64,000 nucleotides of DNA from Polytrichum commune (GCA_950295325.1 OX485806.1:58769169-58833168); one strand, 5' to 3'. Counted from the first letter of the stretch, positions 29,914 through 42,897 are shown. The notes: a model not told the origin generated them from the letters alone. Program-made: numbers and translations.

Positions 29914-30705
29914 CGTTTGGAGCCCTCGATTGACATCGTCAGCGAGTCAGAGTTGGGGAGCTTCTTCTACGAGACCGTTTACGACGCTGCGTCAACCATT
30001 GACTACTCCAAGGAGCCTATTGACGCCGGCGTCGTCGATAGCCCCCCACCCAAGCAAATCTTACGGCGATCTCCGTCCCCGTCGCCGCTCAAGGGCATAA
30101 ATCGCAAATGCGTCCGGACATCCCCCTCTCGGCCCGGCGGAAGTATTACACCTCAACGGCGGCTGCGGATGGACGCACGGCCAACGAAGAGTGGAACCCT
30201 TCCTATTCCTTTGCGGGACGCCTTGCCCCTCCTTGCCAACTCCGATGGGAACGCCCCCGGTGACAAGGTGAACCCCCCCCCCCTCTCTAAAACATGGTTA
30301 ACCGCGCATTACAATCATTTTGCACTTAAAAAATGATCGTGTGACACGTTTGGGTCTTCCTCCCTAAACTAACACATGTGGTCTTGCAATGACGCGTTGC
30401 AGGTTGCTCCCACCCGTAAACCTATGCGGTCTAGTGCGTCCATCGAGTTCGAGCGTATGTACGCCATGACCAGAAATGCGAGACAATCCACTTCATCGTA
30501 TTCGAATTCTTCGACGTATATTTCGGGCGGCCGACGGACTCCAAAATGTCTTATGGATGGCGGTCACCCCAAGAATGGCTATAGTCGCGGGGCGGAGATT
30601 TTCAGGAATGTTGAAGCAATGCGAGCAAAAGAAGCCGCAGCAAAAGAAAAAGAGGCAAAAGATAAAAAAGCAAAAGAAAAAGAGACAATCTCCGAGGCTA
30701 GATAG
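29914..30705 (+). CDS. Downstream exons (29914-30267 and 30403-30705), possible alternative C-terminus
   Basis: The first exon follows a TTTTTTGCGCCAG acceptor and reads RLEPSIDIVSESELGSFFYE and a Pro/Ser/Arg-rich stretch; its donor is AAG|GTGAAC. The second follows GCGTTGCAG and reads VAPTRKPMRSSASIEFERMY, ending in a charged helix (EAMRAKEAAAKEKEAKDKK...) and a stop at 30703. Together they give 218 codons, all phase 0. They could attach to exon 5 through a GTAAAC donor at 29665, also phase 0, skipping the stop at 29770. No domain is recognised. The intron between them has a worn palindrome near 30349. Confidence 0.5.
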
Positions 30706-31227
30706 GCCATAGTAGGCGTAGGGTTTTGGGCCATAGGCAACATCATTTTGGGTCGCACTATCCAATGTATGTGTGGTGTTAGCATGCTATGCATTTTACA
30801 TGCCATACTTTGTATGTTTTTTTTGCAATAATATAAGTGTCACATGATTTCCCCTTCAATATGGTCCAAGGTTTGGATTGCCCTAACTAAACCATCACAA
30901 ATATGAGTTTGGAATATTTTGTATGTTATATTATATTGGTTCACATAGTTCCCCTTCAATATGGTCTAAGGGTTTGGAGTGCCCTACCTAAAACATATTC
31001 ATACAAGATCTCATATTTTGTGTGCGATAATATGAATGTTTTAAGATTTCCCCTTCAATTTGGCCTAAGGTTTGGATTGCGCATCCTAAACAATCCCAAA
31101 TATGAGTTATTAATGGGGTTCTTGTTCTAAATACCCGACACAAAGTGTTCGCATCTTACAACTTTCTCCAATATGTGTTCCATTTATCCTTGTTCTTATT
31201 TATGTGAATGTCTCAAAATGCCCAAAA
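30706..31227. repeat. Right subterminal zone with three tandem about 100-bp units
   Basis: TTCCCCTTCAATATGGTC-like starts at about 30848, 30949 and 31047 are each followed by a worn palindrome (GGTTTGGATTGCCCTAACTAAACC, its GGAGTGCCCTACC and GGATTGCGCATCC variants) and TATGAG or TCATAC words. The last part, GCATCTTACAACTTTCTCCAATATG, is shared with the 43.1 kb miniature element. Confidence 0.8.
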
Positions 31228-31257
31228 AGTCTCAATTTAACGAATATAGTGTTATAT
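31228..31257. repeat. Right terminal inverted repeat of the large element
   Basis: AGTCTCAATTTAACGAATAT then AGTGTTATAT is the exact reverse complement of 12464-12493. The element end is placed at G31251 (CACTATA on the minus strand). Confidence 0.75.
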
Positions 31258-32688
31258 ATGATTATATTTGTATAGTTGCTTATTGTAATCATAGATTGTG
31301 GCTATTACACTTGAAACTTCATAGAATAAAAAGCTACACAAAGAATATACGATAATCTAGATACAATAGTTATTTATTGCTGAATTATCATAAATTAAGA
31401 AGCCACAAAAAGAGTAGAATTTAATCCATTTATAATTGAGATTGTAATACAATTGATGGGATTTTACTAAAAATAGACTATAACACATATAATTGCAATT
31501 CTAAAATACTAATTATCAATAGTATTTGGAGGAATCTATTTTATAAGGATTGGAAATCAAGAGAAAGTTTTATGTTTGAGATAATGACTTGAAGATACCT
31601 CTTGAAGAGTTGATAACAAAAAATTGACATTAATAAATTGATTTCCACATATGTTTCATTGGAAAGAAGTTCAGGTAACAAAGATACACAATTAGGATAC
31701 AAACAAAAAGAGTTGAAACAAAAAAATTGAAACAAAAGGTTACCAAGTTATTGGGCTACTTGGACATTTAGTTATTTGCCACCAAGAAAAAATGTTACTC
31801 GATCAATTGGTTAACTTGATACTCAAAGAAAAGATATTTAGTTACTTGGAATATTAATAATTTACTACAAAAGAGACATTTTTTTTCTACTTGGGAGAGA
31901 AAAAGGAACTTGGCAACTTGGTTACTTAAGATACTTAGCTACTTAGAAAAAAAGAAAACATGAAATTTGTTAATTGGCTATTGGGTTACTATACTACTTG
32001 AAGGAAAAATTAACTAGCTACTTGAGAAGAAGAAAATCTTGTTACTTGCCTACTAAAATACTTGGTGGAAGATAAGTAACTACTTAGAGAGAGAAAAACT
32101 ACAGCACATAAAGATGTTACAACACTACGACGCACAAGGGGAAATTAACAAAATTTAGATCAATGCTTAGAAATAACATTTGAGCTTAAAGTGATAATTG
32201 CGACACATGAAGATGTTACAACACCACGACGCATGAGGGGCTATTAACGAGTTCTACATAGTTGCTTAGAAATAATACTTGAGTTTAAACAAACAATTGC
32301 GGCACATGAAGAAAATTCAACATTACAAAAATGATACAAACAATCAAATTAATAGATTATGAATCACATTTAGTTGGATGTAATTACTTGAAGAGTTCAT
32401 TACAATAGAAGTATTTTTAAGGGAAATTTAAAAACCTATCATAATGAATACAAAGGAGTTTTTCAAGGAAAAACTAAGACACCATAGTGAAGGAAACCAT
32501 TTTTGGAACCAAAAGAAGAGAACAACAAATGACAAGGAGATTTGGTAGTTTAGCTGTCATAATCCAAATGACACTCTAAATCACTACGATACGGTCAACC
32601 ATAGAAACAAATGGAGATAATTGAGCTCTACACCTTCCTAAAGCATTTGGCAACTTGCTTGATGCTCACAAAATTCCAAACATCATTG
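31258..32688. other. AT-rich non-coding DNA
   Basis: No gene supported. A loose repeat of ACTTGG and TTACTTGG words fills 31.75-32.1 kb. Two related segments near 32.1 and 32.21 kb (GATGTTACAACACYACGACGCA) form a degenerate direct repeat about 105 bp apart. Confidence 0.6.
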
Positions 32689-33328
32689 TGAGCCCCAATC
32701 ACCCCCACCCTTCAATTGCGTCCTAGTCCGGGTGGGAGATCATGTGCCACATTCAAGCATACCATTCACATGTGCAAGTATAATCAAGGGAAGTGGGAGA
32801 AGTGGTGTGTATAACACCTTTTTTTTTTTTTTTTTCATTAAGATGTCCAAGCACTTATGAATGCTGGCCTTACACTTAAGAAAACCACCCCATCAATTAA
32901 CTACAACATCTCCCAACCTCTTAAACCTGCATACCACCCAATTGTGCTATATAAGTGCTCCCTTTTATTGGTATTAACTTGAAAGTTCGTGTGTGACGGC
33001 CCTTAGCTGACCCTGGTCGCTCTTTAGTCCTACTCTGCCTCCTGGAGGCAACTAATTAGCCATACTTAGCCACACAGCTCCTGTTGCCAATTGCATTGTG
33101 TCGAGGTCACCTTCAACCCTCAGCCTTAGACGGTGTAACCCGTTGCTGACCGGTTTATACAAACACTACACCTATCCAAATTAGCATGTTTACAAATTTT
33201 TAAACTTGAAGGTGGTCTGATGCGTAACGTTTCTAATATGATGTTTCTTCTTAGTGAATCTCCAAGGAGAAAGTGCTCTAAGTTTCCAAGGTTATGTTCC
33301 CCTAAATCCTAATGTTGAGGTTAAGGGT
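32689..33328 (-). repeat. Dispersed repeat family A, copy 2 (inverted)
   Basis: 32689-32840 and 33099-33328 reverse-complement the two blocks at 57600-57752 and 56941-57183, in the same order. Shared words include GAGCCCCAATCACCCCCACC and CAGCCTTAGACGGTGTAACC. A T run of 19 lies at 32818-32836. No coding sequence. Confidence 0.75.
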
Positions 33329-34298
33329 ACTTAGAGGAATTTCATTTTTGTATACAATATCTTTTATGGTTTGAATGATTAAAACCTTCCTTACTCTCTC
33401 AAAGTAATTCACGAATGTTCCTTTGAGAGAGTTTATAGTTTTCAAGCATACTCTCTCACTAAAGGGATCTCATGAGAATTCTCTAGTTCCTCCAATGTTC
33501 CTTTGAGGATCCTTGCCTAAGCGCTTATTACTAGGCAAGCATGCTTCCCCGCTAATTCAAAGCTACCTAGCATGTGGAATATACTTGACATCATAAAATC
33601 CCTATTCATTCCATTATTCATAAGTGTGTATCATCCCGATCAAGAATCTCCAAAGGCTTGATCCATAATGATCTCCTCTTCTAAGGGTATTCCGAAGTAT
33701 TCTCCTTAGGCCCCAAATTCCTTGGGTGGGGAAAAGGTTATGATAAGAGATTTGATGATGAGGCCGCAACTTAGCCTCCTTCAACCAATTCCCTTTGCTT
33801 ACCTACCATTTGATAGAACCCATCGATTAGATTTTACCCATCCTTTCGAGTAGGTTAATCTAGGTATCTCCAATCCGATAGTGTGGAAGGTAATTATAAG
33901 TGCCTTTACCTAGGTGTCAACTTCGGTCGAGGGCATCGTACCCCTCTTTCCAATGAGCACTATCTAAGTGATTTGATGTCCTCCACTTAGCTCCTCTCAC
34001 ATTCTCTTACCTTAACAATTTGCCAACTTTGGGTAGCTTTGTTTTATGACATAATTAATCCGAGTTGCTACGTGATAACCTCAAGTTGGCCGTAAATGCG
34101 GTTGCTTCTCCTTAGATAACTTATATGAATTCACAAAGCAATTATCGGAGTTCCCTTGTGTAGTGTTTTTATAATGCCAATAAGCCGCATGTATGGCCTT
34201 CAATTGATTCCTTTCCCAAAGCTTGCTCGTCTCATGTTTCAAATAATCGCCTAGTCCTTCGTGATAACTTTGCACGTTGATTGCCAAATTATACCTTA
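33329..34298. other. Non-coding DNA
   Basis: No gene, RNA or strong repeat is recognised. It contains CTTTGAGAGAG and CCTCCAATGTTCCTTTGAGG words that repeat loosely. Confidence 0.5.
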
Positions 34299-34605
34299 CC
34301 ACACCGAGGGTGCCAATTTTGACTTTTAATGCTCTAATGCTCTAATGCACCGAGGGTGCCGATTTGAAGTCTAATGCTCTAATGCACCGAGGGTGCCGAT
34401 TTGAACCCTAATGTTCTAGTGCACTGAGGGTGCCGATTTGAACCCTAATGCTCTAATGCACCGAGGGTGCCGATTTGAACCCTAATGTTCTAGTGCACCA
34501 AGGGTGCCAATTTTGACTTCAAAGCTCTAATGCACCGAGGGTGCCGATTTGAACCCTAATGTTCTAGTGCACCGAAGGTGCCGATTTTGACTTCAAATGC
34601 AATGC
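34299..34605. repeat. Minisatellite, 36-39 bp unit, eight copies
   Basis: The unit is built on CTAATGCACCGAGGGTGCC and GATTTGAACCCTAATGTT. Two alternating subtypes (GCTCTAATGCACC and GTTCTAGTGCACC) suggest a higher-order dimer. Confidence 0.9.
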
Positions 34606-37600
34606 TCGGGAGCTTGGACACTCACGTATGATCTTCGGGCAAAATGATGTGTATTAGGGCCCTTAAGTTGGCCTCTTATATAGTCTTCCACATCTATGTT
34701 TTTGTAAGATTTTAATAAATGTCAGTTTTAGCTAAATTTAGAAATGTATATGTTTATAGCCTGATTTCAAAGTCTTAATTCAAAGTTTCTAAATCTACCT
34801 TGCCTAACATGTACTTCCTACCTACATATCCCTTCGTATCCCCTAGTTGGATTATCATCCATCCATCCTTCAATTACCCACATGTTAAAAAGGGGGGTCG
34901 GCTTGTGCCTCTTCAGTTCTCGAGCTGGCCTTGTTCCCATTCGCTCTCAGAGTCCCGGATCCGTCGTTCCTGTTGGCTGTTCACTTCCCAACCGGCCTCG
35001 CCTCGCCGGTCCCGTTTACACTGGCTCCTTGCCAGCTCTGCCTCTTCGTCTTCGCTGGTCCCGTTTACACCGGCTCTTTGCCAGTTCTACTCTCTTCGTC
35101 TTTGCTGGCTGTCCTCGTCTCGCCGTTGGCCGTCCTTCGTCTTGTCTCCAGAGCTCCCTTGCCTGCTGGGTCGATGCCTCTACACATTGCTTCGAGAAGA
35201 GTGGGAGCAGGGCTTGTAGTAACACCTGACCTCCTCCCCTCCTCAGTTCAACCTCTGGATCTGTGCCGCAACCCCCAATGGCCCCCAGCCGGAGTGATTA
35301 TTCATCACGTGACTTCCCTTTTGGGGTTGCTTGCACCAATGTGAATCGTGGTGCATCTACGGTAGTTTCCCTTCACCAAAGTCTTGTGTCATGGAGGCGA
35401 AGTTTTCCGTGGATTATGATGTCCTTAGCCTGCAGCTGCCAACCCCCACATCTTCAATTTCCCAAATGGGCAGCAACTTCCATGTGCACAGGGGAAAAAA
35501 AACAAACAAAGAAGGAATTTCCCGGACGCCTTCCGATATCAGGTAATCACCGCTTCCCGTACTTGCCACCTGATGGAAGCTAATCAATTTTCGAAGTCCA
35601 CCGCACCCCATCTCGAGTGCAGCTCATTGCCTTAGTTGTTCCCAACTGGCAACCAATAGCATTGAGTTTTCAATCGTCAAAGGACACTACTAAGTTTTGG
35701 ATCGAAGCAAAGGCTCGAAGCGGGATGACTGCTCCGATTGAAGTGACCACTTTAGGAGTCTTGCAAGAGTCGGGTGAGAATGGAAGACGATGAGGTTGCA
35801 GCCATAGAACAATTCAAATCTCGTGTCCGCGCTTGAATCGTCTTTGAATCTCCTGGCGGCTGATGCGTGGCGTGTGGGCAATTAGCCCACATTAACTACA
35901 ATGTCGACACCTTCGTAAAAAGATCATTTGGCTGTGTAGGCTAAGCTTCGAATGGTTTTCTCCAAATCATATTCGGTGATACTTAGTTCGCCGCCCTTTT
36001 CTCCTCCTCCAATATGTTGCCATCAGAAGCCAAGCATTGTTGTCTCTTCCCCTTCTATGGCGATCACCCCTTCTTCGCTGACCTAATCATTCTTCCATCT
36101 TGGCACCTCGGGCCTTATTATCTTCCTTGCTCCTTCTCTGATTCCTCCTCCCAACAAGTGATTTACTCAATCTCAAGTGATCAGGCAACTTGGCTCTTTA
36201 ACCTCCTCATTCCCCAGGGCTACACTCTCTTCCAATGACTCACTGCTCCTCCCCCGCCCATGATTTAATCTACCTTAAGTCTTGGGTCCTTACCTTCCTC
36301 GAGGGCTTCGACTCTCCCTCCCCACCAGGGCTAGGAATGCTCGTGCTTCCCTCAACTGATCTGAGCTAATCTAGTGGCTTGAGTCCGGAATGAGACGGGA
36401 TGGAATGGGTGTTTAGCCCCCTCTAAACTCATTTGCCTCCACTGCAAGTCTTAGTTCAATGGTTGGAGGTACTTACAGTTTCTTGTTCTTTTCTGTCCTC
36501 TTCCCTTCTGCCTCCGCATCCTTCTTCCGCCTTGCCCGGTGCACCGACAACCGCAAGTCCCTTCAGCATCTAAACTCCTTTGATTTCCTCCAGACCTCGC
36601 CCTGAACCTCACCATTCCTCTTTCTGGTTGATCCTCCAACCCCCAATCCATTAGCCACCACTCACCGACCAATTGCAAAGAGTTGTTGAATCACCACCAT
36701 CCTTTCCGAAACTCTTTTCCAGAGCGGCAAGGCTTCCGTCTAATCCCCATGGCCCCTCTTCCCTCCTTGCATCCAACCCCAATGAGGTAGGGCTTCGCCC
36801 CTTCTCCTCCTCCTCTCTCTACTACATGCATAATGTGGCTCCTATCCCTTGCCTCCCAAGACCCCTCCAAGCTTCTCCCTTTTTTCTCACGTTGCCCGGC
36901 ATCTTTCGGGCCGCCTAAAAAGAAAAACGGGTTTAGGCCTCTTTCCTTGGCCCTTTTCTTCTAAGACCCCACTTGACACACCCTTTAATTGTACTTAACT
37001 TTTTTCTTTTTGTTTAATTTACCTTACCCCTTCCCGAAGGTAAAGTTGACCTTATTAAACTTGTTTTCCATCTCTCACCTTTACGGTGAAGTTAACAACC
37101 ATGTGAGCACAACTTTTAGGGCTCACAATCATGAAACCAACTCTTGGAGATTAGGTGTTTACAGGGTTTAGGGTTTAGGGTTTGCAAAACAAACAAAGTC
37201 CTTAATGATTATTCTCTAAAGTTGGTTGAATTATGCTTGAGCCATATCTTGAGATGCAAGAGCCAAAATGAGATGAATTTGTTGCACTTGCGAAATAAGG
37301 CAGAAAATGTGACCTTGTATTAATATGTTGACAGTTCAAAAAAAAAATTTGAAAAATATATATTTGTACTTATATATATTGTGATATTTTTATTCCTTAA
37401 ATAATCACCTAATTGTCAACTCCAATCCAAAATAGTGTAAAGCAAATTTATATTAACTGTCGATATACTTATTTCTGACACCTAGACATTACAACATACT
37501 GCATCAAAAATAAGATCAACTCTAGTAAAAAAAGGAATTGCAAGCCACACTGGAGGAAGTAAGAGCTGCAACAACGAAATTAGTCACGGAAGAATGTGTT

Positions 37601-38582
37601 GCTAAGGAAGACAACATTTTGATCGATGTGAAGAACAATCTAGCCTTAGCCATGTCAAGAAGACATGTATATCAAGCCACCGGAGGTATTACCTCAAAAA
37701 TATTTTTTACCAAATCTTTATATAAGGGTACAAATTTTTCAAAATCAATGAGCTGATCCATGGGGGAAAAACACTTCAACAACCAGTGAAACCTTTGTGT
37801 TCATGTAGGTATTAGGTGATTTGAGGTTACCATCAGGATTAATGGAATTGCATGTGGTGAACCCATCATTATGCATTGCAAGATATTGACTCTACACAAT
37901 CACCCAAAAATAAACCCATCACAAAAGGTTTTTATACAAACAAAGCCTTAATTAACCTTTGCCAACAATGAGATCATACTTGATCTCTAAACTAGCTCAC
38001 ATTGCATAATTGATCAGACATTATGAAGAGGAGTTTAAGCAAGCAATTCAAAGGTTGGTAGGAGAAAACTTATCAATGTTTAAAGAGGTGCCGGAAAGCC
38101 ACTAACAGTTAAGCGAACACCATTTTAATTCCACTAGATTTCATTTTTTAACCAAATTGCAAGAAATGACAACTCTAGATATTTTCCACAACCTTATTCA
38201 GAGGCATGATTTCTATACACATGGAGAGAATACCATATTTTCCGTGCCCAAACAACAATTAACTCATACGAGGATGATCCATAGACCCTAAAGGCAAGGT
38301 CTAAACAAAAGGGGTGACTAAAATGTTGCACATTGTACTAGGCCCGGTTGGGACAAATCAAGAAGCACCAAGATGAAGAAATTGAGCTTGAAAAATATAT
38401 ATTGGAAGCACAAAAATGAAGATAAGAATTACAACAAAGGGACACCAATGAAAACTATTAGGAAAAACAAAAAAAAAAAATCAACAAAATATTAACAACC
38501 ACCAAAATAGGAATATGAAGCAAGAGGGACAACTATAATGGTGGAACCCATTGAAGTTGGTCACCATGACTAGCGGCCTAAG
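34606..38582. other. Non-coding region without a supported gene
   Basis: 34.88-36.9 kb is CT-rich with many small overlapping frames and no recognised domain. A 51-bp tandem pair (CGGTCCCGTTTACACTGGC and onward) lies at about 35010-35105. A telomere-like run is at 37163-37183. A 72-codon frame at 37538-37756 (LEEVRAATTKLVTEECVAKE) is not recognised and could be a relic. 37.8-38.5 kb is AT-rich with scattered in-frame fragments but nothing I can name. Confidence 0.45.
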
Positions 38583-41500
38583 TGTCGCAACCCTTGCTAG
38601 CTCCCGTTAACTATCTTGGTTATTTTTCAATTCTAGCAAGGGTCACGAACACTAACCCTTCACATTCTGCCATGCTAATTGTGAACCCTTTGAGTGGTCC
38701 ACCACTCTGCGGGATCACTTTTAGTTAGAATGTTAGCATTAAAAGTTAGAATTGATAGGGAATTTAGGAAAAATTAGTTCATTTAGCATTTAGCTTAGAA
38801 GAAGGAAGGTCAAAATGAAACTAAGTAGTGCTAGAAGATAGCAAAGTAGAAAAAATGTGCTAGCTAGTAAAAACAACTAGCTAAGCAAATATTAGTAGAT
38901 GCTAGTTATTAAGCAAATGTTAGTAGATGCTAGCTAAGCAAGTGTTAGTTTATTAGTTAGTGTGAGGCACACAAGACTATTGGAGGTGTTTTACGTAAGA
39001 AGATAAAATCGGCGTGAAGAATTTTGAAGACAAAAAAAAAAAAAAAGCAAGGGGGATACTTGCCCACTTGCCCCCTTGCCAACTCGATGGCGGAAAAATT
39101 AGAAAGATTTCTAAAGGTTTTTTGTCGGAGCCACCTCGGCGAGAGGGTGGCAACCTCAACCGGGAAAACCCCCGAGCCAAAATTTCGGGAAAGGGTTTGA
39201 AAAATGGATCCGGTGGAGGAGGGGTCCAACCCTTTTGTGAGAGGGTTTAAAAACCCCTCCTTCCACCTTGTAGCTCTCTCTCTTTCTCTAGTTTTTGGGC
39301 GAAGCCCTGCTTCAATGTAGTTAGGAAAAAATCCTTTAGCATGTATTCTCAATGGTCTAAAAGAAAGGCTTGAGAACCTCCTCTACTCTCTCTCTCCTAG
39401 TTAGGTTGTGTGTTTATTAACACACCAACAAAATTATTCCTTCTTTTGTAGAGGTAGGTTGGATGGTAGAGTTTTGAGTAGAGGCATTATAGACCTCATC
39501 TGCCAATGCCCTGAAGGCTTAGTTCAAAAGCTAGAACAAGATACTTATCATTTTTCTCTTAGAGAGATTTTATATAGCTATCCATAGCCGTTTCCCATTT
39601 GTGATTTGGTTGAGATGACAATTAGTTATGGATTTTCAAAGATGGAGTAGAAAAACTGGGTGGTCTTGTGGGTAGCGGCTGCTGGATCAGACCTGCAAGC
39701 CCAATAGGAATTTTAATTCCAAGAAATTATATTTTTTCCAAGTAGAACTTTTGTGTAGCTTTCCAAAATGGCTTAGAACATTTGATTTGAGCATGATTTG
39801 AATTAGATATGAATTGTGCAAGATGGGACACATAGTTTGAGAACTTTTGGTTGACTGCTGCATTACAGAGGACCTGCTGGGTTCACTTCGGCTTACCTTT
39901 CTAATCACATATTTTTATCAAATACATATTTTTAATATCTCTCCAGGGTCATATAGAACGTTTGATTTGACTAAGATTTGAATTAGATATGAATTGTTGA
40001 AGGCGAGATACATAGTTTAAGCCTTCTTGATTGACTGCTGTGTTACAAGGAGTCCGCTGAATTTCTATTAGCTTAACCTGCTGATGTCATAATTTTTCTA
40101 GTTAGAGCTTGTTCATAGCTTTCCAATGGTATAAGGAAAGCCTAGATCCAAGTAGTAAGGAATGTGCTATGAATTTTTGAAGTTAGAAGGTAGATAGGTG
40201 GGTTGGAAGGGTCGGTTGAATCGACCTCACACTTCCAACCCTCATAACTTTTGCATTTCTTATCCGATTAGAGTGATTTTTAGATCATTGGAAAGATAAT
40301 TTGGTGCACTAAGTATAAATATTATGCTTAGGATTAAATTACAGGGCAAAATAACACTTTATATTTTAATTGTTAACTAAGGTACGCTTACTACCAAACT
40401 AGTTACAAAGAAGGAGGCAAGGTCGACGCTCGGAAAGTGGAGCAAGGAAGGAGGTAGCGGCTCGGCCTACATCAAGCCCAAATCAACCGAGGAAAATTGA
40501 GGTAAATTAACTAACCTTAAGCCTTCCATTTAGGATTGGAGGGAGCACGGCTAAGGTACGCATCTCTAAACCCACTCACCTATCTCGTAAGGTCAAGTGG
40601 CTTGACCACTTGACCGCCAAGGGAGTACCCAATTCCATTGTTTTCGGGGCCCTTGGTATGTTTTGTGGTAGTAGCTTCATTTATTAGCAAGTTTCGTGTG
40701 TGGTAAGTCGGATTAATCACCGACACGACCACTCTGAATGTTGTTGGTGGAAAGGTGGGGTTAATGACCCGCGAATCCACTATTATGTTGTTGGCCCCAT
40801 AAATTGGGAGTAATGGCCCCAATTTATGAAGATTGCGCAACAGGTTGAACCTACAGGTCGCCCGTCACCCTGGTCCCATTGAGTTGCATTTCGTGGTCTA
40901 TCCAGTGTAAACACATTTAACAATCAAAACATACAAAATAAATCGTAAACCCTTGTTGGCAAGAGACCCGAGGTAAGGGGTGATGCCTAATATGTTAATG
41001 TAGTAAGTTAGGACGTGCAAACAAAAGTAAGTAATTAAGAAGGAATTTGTGTGAAGGGTGGGACTTAGGCCAAGTTCCCCCGCTTAGAAAACTAAATAGA
41101 ACTAAATAAAGAAATAGGAAGAATTGAATGGTCCATCAAATTGTCGTTATTCCGTTCGTTGAGTTAGGGTGGTATGAGTCACACCCGGTTGGGTGTATCA
41201 GAACCATCCCAATTCACAAATTAGGATTGCCTTGGTTTCAAGGCTGGTGCGTCTGCGCGTAGAATAGGTTGTAGGTTAAGGTTAGAACTAGATATGAAAT
41301 TGGTTAGTGGAGTTTAAAGCCACACTAGTAAAAAACTAAGGCCTAACCTCCGGAGGTATTACGACGCATATTTAATCTCCCTTAAAAATCTAACTACTCA
41401 CGTTATACACCTATCATCCGGGTTCGGCTTGGGCGCCTGCAAATGCAGGCCACCTTCACCGAAGGGCTTGTGTAATACTTTTAGGCTCCCTCGAAAGGGG

Positions 41501-42325
41501 GTGGCCCAAAAGTACCACACTAATGGTTAGCTCCCAATATTGGGGACCAACCCTCCTATATTCGCATTTGGGACTCACTTCTTTATCGGTGACCAATGGT
41601 AAGATTTGGACTTCCATTCATGAAAATCCAATTTTAAGTTATTCATCGTGTTGCCGAAATAACACTACAACAACCCGAACCATACTAGGCAACTATGCCT
41701 CCACAATGGGCCAATGCCCGTGGAGGCCGTGCCAGTCGGCCTCGCGTGGGTTTAGCGGCCACACTGCCTCACCCATATAAGCCTCTAGGATTTTAGGCAG
41801 TACCCCTATCCCACCATAAAAAAACCTTTTGTCTCTCTACCAAGAGTTGGGGCCAAATGGACATATACCCTTAGCCGTTGGGGCTAGAAGCCCCCAACAA
41901 CTTTAGAACAACTTAACTTCCTTGCATTATTTTGATGCTCACATGCAACCACTCCAATATCATTTAAATTTCACGTAGGTGCCAATGGAATCCTCACATG
42001 CCCCATTTGGCCAATTATTGAGGAAGTTTTGGTTGTTCAAACCTTGGCAGTCCTCGGAGACATTCCCATGCCACTATTGTACCAGGGCACTATTGTACCA
42101 AGGCGTTGTTCCGGGAAAACGCCCCACTCGAATTGCCATATCTCCTAGCTTAAACCTCCGATTGAGGTGTTTTTGGGCATTCTAGAATCCACACGCCATG
42201 AGCTACGCATAGCTTATGGCCTTACCTTCATGACTACTAATCTTTGTGGATGGGATGCGTTCCCAACGTCCGGAACCCTCACTCACATTAGGATTACTTG
42301 GGCACTCTCACCAATGGCGCATGTA
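38583..42325 (-). mobile_element. LTR family B copy interrupted by a solo LTR
   Basis: TGTCGCAACCCTTGCTAG starts at 38583 and is the reverse complement of the right end of the LTR at 53227-54178. It continues to 38679, is cut by the family S LTR, and resumes at 41520 with GGTTAGCTCCC, CCTCACCCATATAAGCCTCT and TGTCTCTCTACCAAGAGTTGG, all matched in reverse at 53.76-53.99 and 58.27-58.51 kb. Homology fades at about 42325. Small frames in it are not meaningful. Confidence 0.8.
38680..41519. mobile_element. Solo LTR, family S (2840 bp)
   Basis: It starts TGTGAACCCTTTGAGTGG and ends AGTACCACA, with the target CTAAT at 38675-38679 and 41520-41524. It is very close to 5414-8385 in the same orientation. 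The main difference is an about 135-bp gap: the segment at about 7693-7835 of the first copy, lying between short AGGTAAG matches, is absent here. Confidence 0.9.
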
Positions 42326-42897
42326 GTTAGGTTTTTGGTTAGAAACAAAACCCAGGGAAACAATCAGGGAAAACTTAAAAGGTGATTTGTACAACATCTA
42401 GGTGTCTTAGATAAGATTTATGAGGGAAAACACAAGGTTATATCACTTCATTTTGGATTAGGCTGACAATTGGATTACGGGTAAGGGATAAAAACTCTAA
42501 AAACCACTCCATGTCAGTACATGCAAATGTGACAATCTCACACCTCACTCTACTTCCCCCAAGCAATAGTCTGGCAGTGGGTTCATTTCAATTAAACAAT
42601 AGTGCGGGGCACAAGCATAGGCACAGCCATAGACCATTGTCATGAATAGAGTACCACAGTTTGGTCTAATTCCAGAGGCAAGGGCCCTTTGGAGAAACCC
42701 ATAGTCTTTTCCTTCATTAATCCTTTTAATATAACTTGAAATGTCAGTCAGTAATCCTTACAAGGTTCTTCGGTGTTTATTAATTAAATAATCCTCTTAA
42801 TGTGGCAGTCTGACAATTGTCTTTTTGATTAGTACCTGGCCACCACCAGAATTAATATCATTGCACCTGTTGCTTGTAATACATTTCTCACATATAT
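42326..42897. other. Non-coding DNA
   Basis: Nothing recognised: no gene-like frame and no clear repeat. Confidence 0.5.

Larger units (their letters stand above)
12470..31251. mobile_element. Candidate large DNA transposon (18.8 kb) with transposase-like and ParB-methyltransferase-phosphatase genes
   Basis: Positions 12464-12493 and 31228-31257 are a perfect 30-bp inverted repeat. The CACTATATTCG end would start at 12470 and finish at 31251. Both ends also occur, in the right order and orientation, in a 252-bp miniature element at 42898-43149, which supports them as true termini. The target duplication is unclear because the flanks are AT-rich and symmetric (TATA on both sides). Inside are a minus-strand transposase-like gene, a plus-strand fusion gene, and repeated 22-bp palindromes from one terminal zone to the other. 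Alternative: two nested relatives, since a second left-end-like sequence starts at 20003 (18 of 24 bases match the right end, against 30 of 30 for 12464). Confidence 0.55.
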
